A stretch of DNA of 6,665 bases from Actinomycetota bacterium (lineage in GTDB: Bacteria > Actinomycetota > Thermoleophilia > UBA2241): the NCBI GenBank assembly GCA_026392265.1, contig JAPLCL010000102.1, forward strand, positions 1-6,665, given 5' to 3'. A model generated the notes under the pieces. That model did no database searches. It was not told the DNA's origin and was given only the letters and a program-made list of their open reading frames with translations. Each line of letters begins with the position of its first letter. Within the stretch, counting starts at the first letter, position 1. This document shows, in pieces, positions 1-4,864 of this stretch. The position numbers and the translations under genes are program-made.

Positions 1-120
1 CGCGGCGCCGGCTTCGCCGGTATCGAGAACAAGCTGTTCTACGCCGACAACACGCGCATGGTGTACGGCGACGCCCAGGACGTGGTGAGCAAGCTGATCG
101 CGGGCGTCAAGAAGGTCTGA
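1..120 (+). CDS. pntB: NAD(P) transhydrogenase subunit beta, C-terminal end (partial)
   Basis: Frame 1 is open from the first base to TGA at 118-120 and gives 39 residues. The peptide contains GFAGIENKLFYADNT followed by a MVYGDA segment. This matches the end of the PntB NADP(H)-binding domain III; in E. coli the equivalent stretch includes NPLFFKENTHMLFGDAK. PntB is the membrane subunit of the proton-translocating transhydrogenase, which couples hydride transfer between NADH and NADP+ to proton movement; domain III faces the cytoplasm. Only the tail is visible, so the membrane part and pntA, normally upstream, lie outside the window. A second, broken piece of pntB occurs at about 3628-3748 and covers the residues just before this tail. 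The family assignment rests on a short but distinctive motif. Confidence 0.88.
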   Translation, partial: RGAGFAGIENKLFYADNTRMVYGDAQDVVSKLIAGVKKV

Positions 121-335
121 GCGACCACGCCGTGCACCGCCCGATCGATGGTCTGTGACGCGGCTTGCACGGACTGCGATAGCCGCCCTCCAATCTCGGT
201 GGTAGCGTCTTACACAGACGGGGGAGTCAGCATCTGGGGTCTTGCGCAGGCTGCGCGATTCTTGATCATCGCCTTGTCGTTTCAGCCGACTGTGCGTTTC
301 GGCATACCGTTCCTGATGTTCACCACCCACAACGC

Positions 336-364
336 TTGAGCTCCTCGCCGCGCGGGAGTATACG
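336..364 (+). promoter_or_regulatory. Candidate sigma70-type promoter for the proline iminopeptidase gene
   Basis: TTGAGC (336-341) resembles the -35 box TTGACA and TATACG (359-364) resembles the -10 box TATAAT. They are separated by exactly 17 bases, the optimal spacing. Transcription would start near 371 and leave a leader of about 75 bases before the ATG at 447. This is a consensus match only; the high-GC background makes the AT-rich -10 box stand out. Confidence 0.5.
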
Positions 365-380
365 TCTCGTCTTGCGAGAC
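364..380. promoter_or_regulatory. Palindrome over the predicted transcription start
   Basis: GTCTCG (364-369) and CGAGAC (375-380) form a perfect 6-bp inverted repeat with a 5-base centre. It begins at the last base of the -10 box and covers the predicted start point, where a repressor operator would sit. A second, near-continuous palindrome, GTCTC-G-GAGAC (407-417), lies 26 bases further on in the leader. Either could instead fold in the RNA. No regulator gene is visible in the window, so function is inferred from position only. Confidence 0.35.
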
Positions 381-390
381 TCGTGAGATG
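375..390 (+). repeat. Copy 1 of a 16-base near-identical repeat
   Basis: CGAGACTCGTGAGATG here and CGAGACTCCTGAGATG at 3329-3344 differ at one of 16 bases and have the same orientation. The core GAGACTCGTG recurs at 4249-4258, at the end of the nitroreductase remnant. This copy overlaps the right arm of the palindrome at the predicted promoter. It may be a binding site, a trace of rearrangement, or chance. Confidence 0.35.
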
Positions 391-446
391 CACGCCGTGG
401 GGAGCGGTCTCGGAGACTGCCGAAATCCGGGGAAGGGAGAAAGGCC

Positions 447-1358
447 ATGTCCACGCCAGTCTCGACCGAGGAAGGCTACGTTCCCTTCCGCGGCTACAGG
501 ATCTGGTACCGGGTGGTGGGCACGGCGCCTGAGCCAGGGAAGCTGCCCCTGATCTGCCTGCATGGCGGCCCCGGATTCACGTGGGACTCCTTCGAGCCGC
601 TGGAGGCGATGGCAGCCACCGGACGCCGGCTTGTCTTCTACGACCAGCTGGGTTGCGGCAACTCAGACGTCCCGACAGACACGTCGATCTACACGGTAGC
701 TCTCTACCTCGACGAACTCGCCGGCCTGCGTCGCGTTCTCCGGCTGGACCGCGTCCACATCCTCGGCCATTCGTGGGGAGGCATGCTGGCGATGGAGTAT
801 GCCCTGACGCAGCCAGAGGGTCTGGCGAGTCTGATCCTCGCCGACACCGGAGCCAGCGTACCTCAGTGGGAGGCGGCGATGCGACGTCTGGTCGCCGAGC
901 TTCCACCTGACGTACAACAGACGATCCTGGAGCACGAAGTGGCGGGCACGACCGACTCGTCTGAGTATGAGGAGGCGTGTCGGGTCTACTCTCGTCGTCA
1001 CTGTGGCGGCCGTCTCGACCCGTACCCAGAGTGCCTTGCTCGGATAGCCGGCAAGCCTGGAGAAGACGCCTTCTACGCGATGTGGGGCCCGAGTGAATGG
1101 TGCGTGACCGGTCCGCTCAAGGACTGGGACGTCGTGAGCCGGCTTGGTGGCATCAACGTGCCCTCGCTGGTCGTCGGGGGCCGCTATGACGAGGCGACCC
1201 CCGATGTCATGGAGACGGTATATCGCGGCATACCCGGCTCCGAGTGGGTCATCTTCGAGAACAGCGGGCATTTCCCGCACCTTGAGGAGACCGAGCGCTA
1301 CCTGGAGGTGCTGTCCGAGTTCCTTGACCGCGTCGAGGCGGGCGGGGGCCCGTTCTAA
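447..1358 (+). CDS. pip: Proline iminopeptidase / S33 family alpha/beta-hydrolase
   Basis: The 303-residue product is a complete cytosolic alpha/beta-hydrolase of the prolyl aminopeptidase (S33) type, which removes N-terminal proline or other residues from short peptides. The oxyanion-hole motif HGGPG is at residues 39-43, DQLGCGNS at 66-73, and the nucleophile elbow GHSWGG puts the catalytic serine at 109. D248 (in GGRYDE) and H275 (in SGHFPH) complete the triad. GPSEW at 214-218 and E249 match the glutamates that hold the peptide N-terminus in the Thermoplasma tricorn-interacting factor F1, so an aminopeptidase is more likely than a generic esterase. No signal peptide is seen. The ATG is preceded by a purine-rich GGGAGAAAGG (435-444). 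The gene stands alone between pntB and the oppositely oriented methyltransferase, with its own candidate promoter. Substrate preference cannot be read from sequence. Confidence 0.9.
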   Translation: MSTPVSTEEGYVPFRGYRIWYRVVGTAPEPGKLPLICLHGGPGFTWDSFEPLEAMAATGRRLVFYDQLGCGNSDVPTDTSIYTVALYLDELAGLRRVLRLDRVHILGHSWGGMLAMEYALTQPEGLASLILADTGASVPQWEAAMRRLVAELPPDVQQTILEHEVAGTTDSSEYEEACRVYSRRHCGGRLDPYPECLARIAGKPGEDAFYAMWGPSEWCVTGPLKDWDVVSRLGGINVPSLVVGGRYDEATPDVMETVYRGIPGSEWVIFENSGHFPHLEETERYLEVLSEFLDRVEAGGGPF

Positions 1359-1389
1359 GGGGCAGGCCGCGGCACGGCAGAGATCGAGG

Positions 1390-1412
1390 GTCCGACCCCC
1401 CTGCGGTCCACC
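1390..1412 (+). repeat. tRNA 3'-end-like sequence, imperfect direct repeat of 3115-3137
   Basis: Aligned without gaps, 19 of these 23 bases match 3115-3137, which is the T-loop, T-stem and acceptor end of the tRNA-Ala-like remnant. The shared core is CGGTCCACC (1404-1412). GAGGG at 1386-1390 also parallels GAGGG at 3105-3109. The sequence lies between the converging ends of the iminopeptidase and methyltransferase genes. T-loop position 55 is C instead of T and the final A of CCA is G, so it is not a functional tRNA. With GC-rich DNA, a chance match of this quality is possible. Confidence 0.35.
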
Positions 1413-1424
1413 GGACGCATCGCC

Positions 1425-1490
1425 TCAAGCGGGCCGGACCGCTGTGATGATCACCTCCCCGCGGCGCACGATCTCGACGAAGCCCGCCTG
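1425..1490 (-). other. Out-of-frame C-terminal tail of the methyltransferase
   Basis: Reading the minus strand one frame away from the annotated methyltransferase gives QAGFVEIVRRGEVIITAVRP and a final alanine before a TGA at 1427-1425. This is the usual last strand of small-molecule methyltransferases of this fold (AGF.....R...I.TA..P). The annotated frame instead ends in an arginine- and serine-rich tail that resembles nothing in the family. The tail therefore looks like the original C-terminus, separated from the rest by a deletion and frame change near 1490-1500. Confidence 0.6.
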
Positions 1491-2278
1491 CCCCGCCGCA
1501 CGCGGCTCAGGAGTCCTCGCGCGTCCTCAGGGGTGAAGAAGTACAGCAGGTAGCTGAGGAGCACCATGTCGAACTCCCCGCTGCCGAGATCGCTGCTGGT
1601 GACGTCTCCGGCTTGGAATACGATCCGCTCGCTGACGCCCATGCGGGCCGCGATCTGCTTCGCGATCTCCAGCACGGGGGCGGAGTCGAGAGCCACGATT
1701 CTCACCTCAGGGTCCTCGCGCGCCAGACCGAAGCTACGGATGCCCGACCCGCAGGCGACGTCCAGGATGCGGACCCCGCGGAAGCGGCCGGGCGTCATGC
1801 CGAGCTCGCGCCACGTGGCGAGCTCTTCCTCCACCGCCTCCGGCCAGGTGACGAGCCGCTGCGCCGTGAACTCGGCCCAGAAGTCGCCGCCCGAGAGCGC
1901 GACCAGATCGGCCACGGCGCTGCCGCTGCGCACCACGTCGGCGAGCCGTCGGCGGGCGGCGAACATTCGCAGGACGACGTCGCCGCCGAACGACTCGCTG
2001 CCGCGTGCCAAGAAGGCCGTCGCCGCCGTCCCAAGCCCGTATCCCGCGGTGGACTTGTCGAGCAGTCCAAGTGCGCAGAGGGCGTCGAGCAGGACGGCCA
2101 GCGCGCGCGGGTCCGCGGCGATGGCGAGCGCCACCTCCTGAAGGTCCATCGTGCGCGGCCCGATAGCGGTGAACACGTCCAATTCAAGGGCCGCCTCGAG
2201 CACCGCGGCTCGCCGCGCGCCCTCGTCGATCTCGGCGATCGTCTGGTAGCTCGCCGGCTCTCGCGCGTCGGTGGACAC
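1451..2278 (-). CDS. Class I SAM-dependent methyltransferase, C-terminal part deleted and frameshifted
   Basis: From GTG at 2278 the product has 275 residues. GGAGGT (2288-2283) lies four bases before it; the open frame runs back to 2515, but that extension overlaps the cupin-TPR gene and is not family-like. Residues 10-90 are a helical, winged-helix-like dimerisation region (DEGARRAAVLEAALELDVFTA; LLDALCALGLL). Residues 169-184 carry the SAM motif ILDVACGSG, D198 is the acidic residue that would contact the ribose, and GDV (224-226) and FDMVLLSYLLYFF (236-248) are motifs II and post-II. The layout resembles small-molecule O-methyltransferases of the Methyltransf_2 kind. After TPEDARGLLSRVRRG the protein should continue with a glycine-rich loop and the last strands; instead it ends in 12 odd residues, while the normal tail is out of frame at 1490-1425. 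About 50-70 residues appear lost. It may be inactive. It follows the cupin-TPR gene by 19 bases, probably as one operon. Substrate unknown. Confidence 0.75.
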   Translation of the reverse strand: MSTDAREPASYQTIAEIDEGARRAAVLEAALELDVFTAIGPRTMDLQEVALAIAADPRALAVLLDALCALGLLDKSTAGYGLGTAATAFLARGSESFGGDVVLRMFAARRRLADVVRSGSAVADLVALSGGDFWAEFTAQRLVTWPEAVEEELATWRELGMTPGRFRGVRILDVACGSGIRSFGLAREDPEVRIVALDSAPVLEIAKQIAARMGVSERIVFQAGDVTSSDLGSGEFDMVLLSYLLYFFTPEDARGLLSRVRRGRRASSRSCAAGR

Positions 2279-2297
2279 GGCTACCTCCGGTGGTCGC

Positions 2298-2954
2298 TCA
2301 GAGCGGGAAACCTTCGTCCCCGCGGATCGCATCGAGGTCGGTGTCGTCGGTCGCCCAGCCCGGCACGCTCTCGGGATCGCTGGCCAGTGCCTCGCGCAGG
2401 TGGCCCAGGGCGGCGACCGTGTCTCCTTCGAGCGACTCCACACAGGCCATGTTGTAGAGCACGCCGGCGTTGCCGGGATACTCGGCAAGGCCCTGCCGGA
2501 AGGCAGCCAGAGCACCCTCGTAGTCGTTCTGTCCGTAGCGTGCGAAGGCGGCGGAATCGTACTCCCATGACGCCACTCGGTAGGCTCGACCTCGGGGCGC
2601 GCCGACGATCAGCACCGTCGTGTCGGGGGCGGCGGTCACGGCGGAACGCCTGGCGCCCGGGTCGCGGACGAAGACGAACGTGCCGGCCGGGGCGTCGACT
2701 TCCTCGCCGTTCACCGAAAACACGGCGTGACCGGCGCTCACGAAGTAGAGCTCCTCGTGACCATCGGCGCCGCCGGAGAGCTCGTCGTGAGCCTCGACGA
2801 GTCCCTCTCCGGCCTCCGCCACCGTGAAGGCGTTCACGCCGAACGCGCCGATGTCAAAGTGCTCGCGCACGGGCCTTCGCGCCAGCGGCCCGCCGTCGAC
2901 AAGCCGCCCTTCGATCTCCGAGATGTGTGCTGCCTGGAACGGCTTCTCGTCCAT
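2298..2954 (-). CDS. Cupin-TPR fusion protein
   Basis: The 218-residue product joins two domains. Residues 38-120 are a single cupin barrel: EAHDELSGGADGHEELYFVSAG corresponds to the first cupin motif, with H56, H66, E67 and E68 as possible metal ligands in an expanded loop, and DAPAGTFVFVRDPGARR at 87-103 to the second. The expected final histidine of motif 2 is R102 or R103, so metal binding is doubtful. Residues 134-195 hold about two tetratricopeptide-like helical hairpins (ARYGQNDYEGALAAFRQGL; LYNMACVESLEGDTVAALGHL), ending in a DTDLDAIRGDEGF segment typical of such tails. No signal peptide or membrane segment is present. The ATG has an excellent AGGAGG (2966-2961) six bases upstream. 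The TPR part suggests protein binding and the cupin part small-ligand sensing; the actual role is unknown. It is probably cotranscribed with the methyltransferase. Confidence 0.82.
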   Translation of the reverse strand: MDEKPFQAAHISEIEGRLVDGGPLARRPVREHFDIGAFGVNAFTVAEAGEGLVEAHDELSGGADGHEELYFVSAGHAVFSVNGEEVDAPAGTFVFVRDPGARRSAVTAAPDTTVLIVGAPRGRAYRVASWEYDSAAFARYGQNDYEGALAAFRQGLAEYPGNAGVLYNMACVESLEGDTVAALGHLREALASDPESVPGWATDDTDLDAIRGDEGFPL

Positions 2955-3093
2955 GTCCCACCTCCTGAGACAGTCGGCTGCGGTCAGATCTGGTCACTCG
3001 CCAGGAAGATCCTCCCTGCCGCTTCACGCTACACCCCGTGCGACGCCGGATCACCGCCGGTCACCGTTGTCGCGCGACGTGGGCCGGTCTTGA

Positions 3094-3138
3094 TCCGCAC
3101 GGCGGAGGGTAGCGGTTCGAGCCCTCTACGGTCCACCA
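3094..3138 (+). pseudogene. tRNA-Ala(CGC)-like 3' half, probable attachment-site remnant
   Basis: The stretch can be laid out as the 3' part of a tRNA: anticodon loop TCCGCAC (3094-3100; the usual Ala(CGC) loop is TTCGCAC), 3' anticodon stem GGCGG, variable loop AGGGT, T-stem AGCGG, T-loop TTCGAGC (3116-3122), T-stem CCTCT with one C-T mismatch, acceptor strand ACGGTCC and ACCA (3135-3138). Upstream of 3094 nothing pairs with the anticodon stem and there is no D-arm or 5' acceptor strand. It is thus not a working tRNA. Duplicated tRNA 3' halves that begin at the anticodon loop are what tyrosine integrases leave at the far end of an inserted element, which would put the element on the left. 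No integrase is seen, so that history is inferred. Confidence 0.55.
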
Positions 3139-3194
3139 TCATGTGCAGGGAGATCGTGTCCTGCGAGCCCTCCGAGAGACCTCCAACATGGCCC

Positions 3195-3215
3195 TCTGCA
3201 ACCCTTCTGCAACCC
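3195..3215 (+). repeat. Tandem pair of TCTGCAACCC
   Basis: TCTGCAACCC occurs at 3195-3204 and again at 3206-3215, one base apart, in non-coding DNA 57 bases after the tRNA-like half. Short tandem repeats near an attachment site can be integrase arm-type sites, but two copies alone do not show this. Confidence 0.45.
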
Positions 3216-3328
3216 GAATCCGTGCGGCCAGAAGGGACGGGATGGGGCTCGTTGGGCGCAGAGGGGACAAGGCCGCCGCCCTCCACATGCTTGGACTCAC
3301 GATCGCCGCGGCGCAGACCATCCCCATA

Positions 3329-3344
3329 CGAGACTCCTGAGATG
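3329..3344 (+). repeat. Copy 2 of the 16-base repeat
   Basis: Differs from 375-390 at one of 16 positions and has the same orientation. Unlike copy 1 it has no matching left arm, so it is not part of a palindrome, and no promoter is evident next to it. Confidence 0.35.
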
Positions 3345-3627
3345 GGCGGCAGTGCGCGCGGGACCATGATTCCGCGTTCGCGTGGGGGACGTCATGCCCG
3401 GCAGCTTGAGCCAAATTCTCCTTGAGCCGATCAGTCCGGAGAATGGGGCAGTCCGCCTGGAGCTTCTGAGGGGGAATGTGACGGTGCGGAACGCAGGAGC
3501 TCGAGACCTGCGAAGAGGCGGGAGAGCCAGAGGCAGACCTTCGCAGTCTCTGTGCGCTGGTCGGTCGAGTCGCTGCCGGCTCCCATCGATGGGCACGGGT
3601 CGTCGACGAACCTGCCGACATGCCCCC

Positions 3628-3748
3628 GTGATCGGCGCCAAGGACGTCGTCAACCCGGCGGCCCGCGACGACAAGGGCAGCCCCATCCGCGGCATGCCGA
3701 TCCTCGACGTGGACAAGGCGCAGACCACCGTGGTCGTCAAGCGCGGCC
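3628..3748 (+). pseudogene. pntB: Internal fragment of a transhydrogenase beta gene
   Basis: From GTG at 3628 the frame reads VIGAKDVVNPAARDD, then KGSPIRGMPILDVDKAQ and VVVKRG. This aligns residue for residue with PntB domain III; E. coli has VIGANDTVNPAAQDD, KSPIAGMPVLEVWKAQ and VFKR. It is the segment that directly precedes the pntB tail at the start of this window. There is no start region, no membrane domain and no C-terminus. The match stops at about 3748, where nitroreductase sequence takes over. A weaker trace may reach back to about 3603 (VDEPADMPP), with small deletions. It is therefore a displaced piece of pntB, not a gene. Whether it was copied from the neighbouring pntB or is the remains of a second transhydrogenase cannot be judged, because the matching part of the first gene lies outside the window. 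Confidence 0.82.
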
Positions 3749-4247
3749 GGTATCGCGCCCAGCGGCGCCAACAGGCAGCCCTGGCACTTCGTCGCGGTCG
3801 GCGACGCGGCAGTGAAGCGAGAGATACGCCTGGGGGCGGAGAAGACGGAGCGCGGAGCTCTACCAGCGCAAGGCACCGGCGGAATGGCTGGACGAGCTAG
3901 CTCCGCTGGGCACCGACGAGCAGAAGCCGTTCCCTGAGACCTCCCCGTATCTGATCGTGGTCTTCGCGCAGAAGTACGGCGTGCTCCTGGACGGGCGCGC
4001 GGCCGAGCACTACTACGTGAACGAGTCGCTCGGCAGCGCGAGAGGCATCCTGATCGCGGCCGTCCACCACGCCGGTCTGGTGTCCCTTACCTACACGCCG
4101 CGTCCGATGGCATTCTCTAACGACGTCCTGGACCGTTCGGCGCACGAGCGGCCTTTCCTGGTCCTCGTGGTGGGCTATCCGGCGACGCACGCACAGGTGC
4201 CGGCGATCACCAGGAAGCCGCCGGAGGAGATCGCGACGTTTGTGTAG
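3743..4247 (+). pseudogene. Nitroreductase family protein, 5'-truncated and frameshifted
   Basis: Reading from 3743 gives AAGIAPSGANRQPWHFVAVGD, the FMN-binding start of nitroreductases of the iodotyrosine deiodinase-like type. After codon 3851-3853 there is one extra G (3854): in the original frame the protein turns into GALPAQGTGG and soon stops, but skipping the G restores ELYQRKAPAEWLDELAPLGTD, then SPYLIVVFAQKYG, HYYVNESLGSARGILIAAVHHAGL and TRKPPEEIATFV with a stop at 4245-4247. All of this is family-like, including the helix around HHAGL. The repaired protein has about 167 residues against roughly 220 usual, so the first 50 or so, with the RRSVRDF-type FMN contacts, are missing and replaced by the pntB fragment. 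A proline in KPFPETSPYL, where the family usually has leucine, suggests further decay. Intact members reduce substrates using flavin. The shortest remaining open frame starts at GTG 3957 and would not make an enzyme. Confidence 0.82.
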
Positions 4248-4332
4248 AGAGACTCGTGGCGCCTGGGGTCGCGTTTGGTCCGAGTGGGTAGAGTCGCAGC
4301 AAATATGGGCGTGCGATGAAGAGGAGACATGC

Positions 4333-4692
4333 ATGGCCGATCGCTGGGTGGTTGGGAAGAAGACCGACGTAGCCGCGCTGCCGATGGCCGGCGACGGTAT
4401 CGAGGGCGTCGTCAAGCGCGTGCTGGTCTCGCCTGAAGAGGGCTGGGACGGCTGGGTGATGCGGCTCTTCGACGTCGACCCCGGCGGGCACACGCCGAAG
4501 CACGCTCACGACTGGCCGCACATCAATTTCATCGCCGCCGGGCGCGGCGTGCTGTACCTCGACGGCGCGGACCACGCGCTCGAGGCCGGCTCGTACGCCT
4601 ACGTACCGGCCGGCCACGAACACCAGTTCCGCGCCACGGCGGACGAGCCGCTGTCGTTCATCTGTATCGTGCCGGAGGCGGGGGACTATTGA
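4333..4692 (+). CDS. Small single-domain cupin with four-histidine metal site
   Basis: The 119-residue product is one cupin barrel without a signal peptide. Motif 1 is GGHTPKHAHDWPHINF (residues 51-66) with H57, H59 and, at the position usually held by glutamate, H63; motif 2 is GSYAYVPAGHEHQF (86-99) with P92, G94 and H97. A four-histidine site of this kind is known from the manganese cupin TM1459 of Thermotoga. The usual WEHE in this subfamily is WPHI here. The end FICIVPEAGDY is also common in such proteins. The start is set by GAGGAG (4321-4326) six bases before ATG 4333; an in-frame extension to GTG 4240 would overlap the nitroreductase remnant and is not family-like. The gene lies 85 bases after that remnant. 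Enzymatic role is unknown: a small dioxygenase, isomerase or sensor are all possible. Confidence 0.85.
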   Translation: MADRWVVGKKTDVAALPMAGDGIEGVVKRVLVSPEEGWDGWVMRLFDVDPGGHTPKHAHDWPHINFIAAGRGVLYLDGADHALEAGSYAYVPAGHEHQFRATADEPLSFICIVPEAGDY

Positions 4693-4760
4693 GCCCTGCG
4701 CCGCCGAGCTCATCCTTGAAAAGCGGCCGCGAAGGGAATTGACTAGCTTGAGGCCGCGCG

Positions 4761-4800
4761 GAGGGCCGGCGCTCTGCGCCGGAGCCACAACGCGGCCCTC
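4761..4800 (+). other. Nested GC-rich hairpin between the cupin gene and tal
   Basis: CCGGCGC (4766-4772) and GCGCCGG (4776-4782) form a perfect 7-bp stem with a three-base loop. The outer arms GAGGGCC (4761-4767) and GGCCCTC (4794-4800) can pair as an alternative or nested stem. A further small stem, CGTGA/TCACG (4800-4812), follows. There is no T-run, so it is not a classical intrinsic terminator. It could end cupin transcription, or fold in the tal leader. No clear promoter is visible in 4693-4864; TACGCT (4838-4843) could be a -10 box but lacks a good -35. Confidence 0.45.
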
Positions 4801-4864
4801 GTGACGCTCACGACAACGACGACGCCAGGGTGATGGCTACGCTGGCGAAAGGAGTGTGAACGCC

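Larger units (their letters stand above)
121..446. other. Spacer between pntB and the proline iminopeptidase gene
   Basis: These 326 bases contain no convincing gene. The only open frame (148-339) has no Shine-Dalgarno sequence, no family resemblance and a composition unlike the neighbours. CGTCT (206-210) and AGACG (216-220) can form a small hairpin after pntB, but no T-run follows, so a terminator is not supported. GCGCA/TGCGC around 244-256 is another 5-bp inverted repeat. The right third holds the promoter and palindromes described separately. Confidence 0.6.
2955..3627. other. Stretch without recognisable genes
   Basis: About 670 bases lack a credible coding sequence on either strand; the open frames here are low-complexity, arginine/proline/serine-rich products of high GC. 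It contains the ribosome-binding site of the cupin-TPR gene at its left end, the near-repeats GCCGGATCACC (3045-3055) and GCCGGTCACC (3056-3065), the tRNA-like half (3094-3138), two copies of TCTGCAACCC, the 16-base repeat copy at 3329-3344, CTTGAGCC at 3405-3412 and 3421-3428, and the inverted repeat ATTCTCC/GGAGAAT (3415-3421 and 3438-3444). Short coding-like stretches, such as one read from ATG at 3242, match no family I know. The region reads as rearranged or decayed DNA. Confidence 0.6.

Noticed and set aside
148..339. 63-codon frame in the pntB-pip spacer
   Set aside because: No ribosome-binding site, no recognisable motif, and it runs into the -35 box of the predicted promoter.
1359..1424. 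Bidirectional terminator between the converging pip and methyltransferase genes
   Set aside because: GTCC/GGAC at 1406-1416 and GGGT/ACCC at 1388-1398 give only short stems, with no T-runs on either strand.
2279..2515. N-terminal extension of the methyltransferase frame to ATG 2515
   Set aside because: It overlaps the cupin-TPR gene, its sequence is unlike any methyltransferase, and a strong Shine-Dalgarno sequence precedes GTG 2278.
1613..2827. 404-codon plus-strand open frame
   Set aside because: It lies antisense to the methyltransferase and cupin-TPR genes, is arginine-rich and low-complexity, has no family features, and is explained by high third-position GC of the real genes.
3029..3367. 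Minus-strand 112-codon frame containing RRGLEPLPSAVR
   Set aside because: This peptide is the well-known spurious translation of the antisense strand of tRNA 3' halves. It supports the tRNA remnant, not a protein gene.
3139..3876. 245-codon minus-strand frame
   Set aside because: Antisense to the pntB and nitroreductase remnants, with no family features.
3382..3900. 172-codon plus-strand frame taken as a gene
   Set aside because: Only its middle is recognisable, as a pntB fragment; the ends are noise and shifted-frame nitroreductase sequence.
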